The translations under genes and the position numbers were made by a program. Below, one piece after another: positions 13,506 through 14,335 of a stretch of DNA of 14,335 nt. Source of the stretch: Treponema sp. (GTDB taxonomy: Bacteria; Spirochaetota; Spirochaetia; Treponematales; Breznakiellaceae); the NCBI GenBank assembly GCA_020216655.1, contig JAIWNU010000144.1:1-14335 (forward strand), in the 5' to 3' direction. How positions within the stretch are numbered: position 1 is the first letter of the stretch; each line of letters starts with the position of its first letter. The notes under the pieces are model-generated. The model saw only the letters and a program-made list of their open reading frames with translations, ran no database searches and was not told the origin of the DNA.

Positions 13506-14335
13506 ATGAGTAAACGGTATCGGTTCTTCATCATCCTTGCCACGGTCGCGATTGCATTTGCATTCCTTTACCCGACCCTGCGCTGGTATTTTATGGTACC
13601 CAAAGAGGATCAGACCCTCGCTTTGGGTTCCCGTGAACAGATTAAGTCCTATGCGAACAGAAAAGCACAGGCAGATATAAAGGAATTAAAGGAATTAGCC
13701 AGAACGGGAGGATCAATTCCTGAACGGCTTGGATTCCTTATCAAGACTGCAAAGGAAAATTATAAGCTTGCGAAGCTTCCTGTTCCCAGCAAGTGGGATG
13801 CGAAGGCCGTTCTAGCGGCTTTTGCGGGAGAGAAAGAGGCTCTTGATGCAATTGAATCCAGATACCGGGATGAAATCCTTGCTCTTAAGGACCTACACCA
13901 AAGTGCGGTACAGCTTGGTCTGGATTTGTCCGGCGGTATGAGTGTGGTTATTCAAGCGAACCTGGATTCCCTTAAGGAACGCCTGGGCCGGGACCTGACA
14001 GAGGCTGACAAAGAAGATGCTCTGAACCGCGCACTCGAAGTGTTAAACAGCCGTATTGATAAATTTGGCCTTACCGAGCCGGTTATCCGGCGTCAGGGAA
14101 ATGATCAAATTTATGTTGAAATTCCTGGTGCTGCAGACCCCGAGCGAATTAACTCTATTATTATGGGTAAGGGCCGTTTAGCCTTCCATATTGTGGATGA
14201 TGAGGCTACTACCGCATTCCGGACCTATTATCGCGAACATCCCAGCAATACCTTTGATGGAGAAGGGAACCTGCTTAATCCGGCGGTTATCCCCGCGGAC
14301 ACCATGGTACGCGGCTATTATAACAAGGATAAGTA
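13506..14335 (+). CDS. secD: Protein translocase subunit SecD, N-terminal part
   Basis: SecD with SecF uses the proton or sodium gradient to complete export through SecYEG. The gene starts at the ATG at 13506 (GGAG at 13495-13498, seven bases before) and is open to the window edge, giving 276 residues. Visible: membrane segment 1 (about 7-30), a long charged region (about 31-135), the LGLDLSGGM signature (137-145), SRIDKFGLTEP (about 182-192), the IYVEIPGAADPERI block, and KGRLAFHIVDDE. The periplasmic P1 domain is therefore only partly included. Between the first membrane segment and the signature there are about 105 residues, roughly 80 more than I expect from E. coli SecD. The codons are intact and in frame, so this is an insertion and not a frameshift. 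Confidence 0.95.
   Translation, partial: MSKRYRFFIILATVAIAFAFLYPTLRWYFMVPKEDQTLALGSREQIKSYANRKAQADIKELKELARTGGSIPERLGFLIKTAKENYKLAKLPVPSKWDAKAVLAAFAGEKEALDAIESRYRDEILALKDLHQSAVQLGLDLSGGMSVVIQANLDSLKERLGRDLTEADKEDALNRALEVLNSRIDKFGLTEPVIRRQGNDQIYVEIPGAADPERINSIIMGKGRLAFHIVDDEATTAFRTYYREHPSNTFDGEGNLLNPAVIPADTMVRGYYNKDK

Noticed and set aside
1..14335. CRISPR arrays, tRNA/rRNA genes, insertion sequences, phage or toxin-antitoxin genes
   Set aside because: Looked for and not seen; no spaced direct-repeat arrays, transposase motifs or structural RNA signatures. No gap without a gene exceeds about 205 bases.

Overview
The window looks like a chromosomal segment of a Treponema-type spirochaete. This is inferred from gene content and protein style, not from any marker gene. 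The pointers are lipoproteins with loose spirochaetal lipoboxes (LLSC, IMSC), small envelope proteins of a treponemal type, and an anaerobe's rubrerythrin/superoxide reductase/rubredoxin set. Base composition is intermediate and clpB is visibly more GC-rich than its neighbours. No rRNA, tRNA, insertion sequence, phage gene or CRISPR array was seen.

Layout. (1) Bases 1-198 hold the 3' end of a gene with a cysteine-rich C-terminal module. (2) 308-2878 is a full-length ClpB disaggregase, followed by a structured 3' segment and a very strong intrinsic terminator. (3) 3082-5664 encodes an unusual SppA: a signal peptide, then a ~245-residue beta-barrel-like domain, then a complete tandem S49 protease with both catalytic residues. 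(4) A leftward operon (9057 down to 5628) encodes a TPR lipoprotein, a LysM lytic transglycosylase of MltD type, and a secreted protein with an LPP20-like C-terminal part. These genes are joined by 4-base stop/start overlaps. Its last gene converges on sppA and overlaps it by 37 bases, and the sppA terminator lies inside its coding sequence. (5) A divergent promoter around a symmetric ATTATAAT box (9111-9118) separates this operon from a rightward pair: a six-segment membrane protein, possibly translated from a leaderless message, and a second TPR lipoprotein. (6) 11496-12633 is a compact oxidative-stress operon (rubrerythrin, desulfoferrodoxin, rubredoxin), preceded by tandem 12-bp repeats that overlap a candidate operator palindrome. 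(7) 12729-13019 is a small protein I do not recognise. (8) 13099 to the window end is yajC-secD, the start of the Sec translocase accessory operon; secD is cut by the window edge.

How it fits together. Most of 3082-11394 concerns the cell envelope: membrane-tethered proteolysis, peptidoglycan cleavage, TPR scaffolds and secreted proteins of unknown role. The oxidative-stress operon forms one electron-transfer unit, with rubredoxin able to feed both the superoxide reductase and the rubrerythrin peroxidase. YajC/SecD serve protein export. The least conventional item is the barrel-SppA fusion. It suggests a protease held at the outer membrane rather than at the inner membrane as in E. coli. All functions are read from sequence motifs; no database search was possible.
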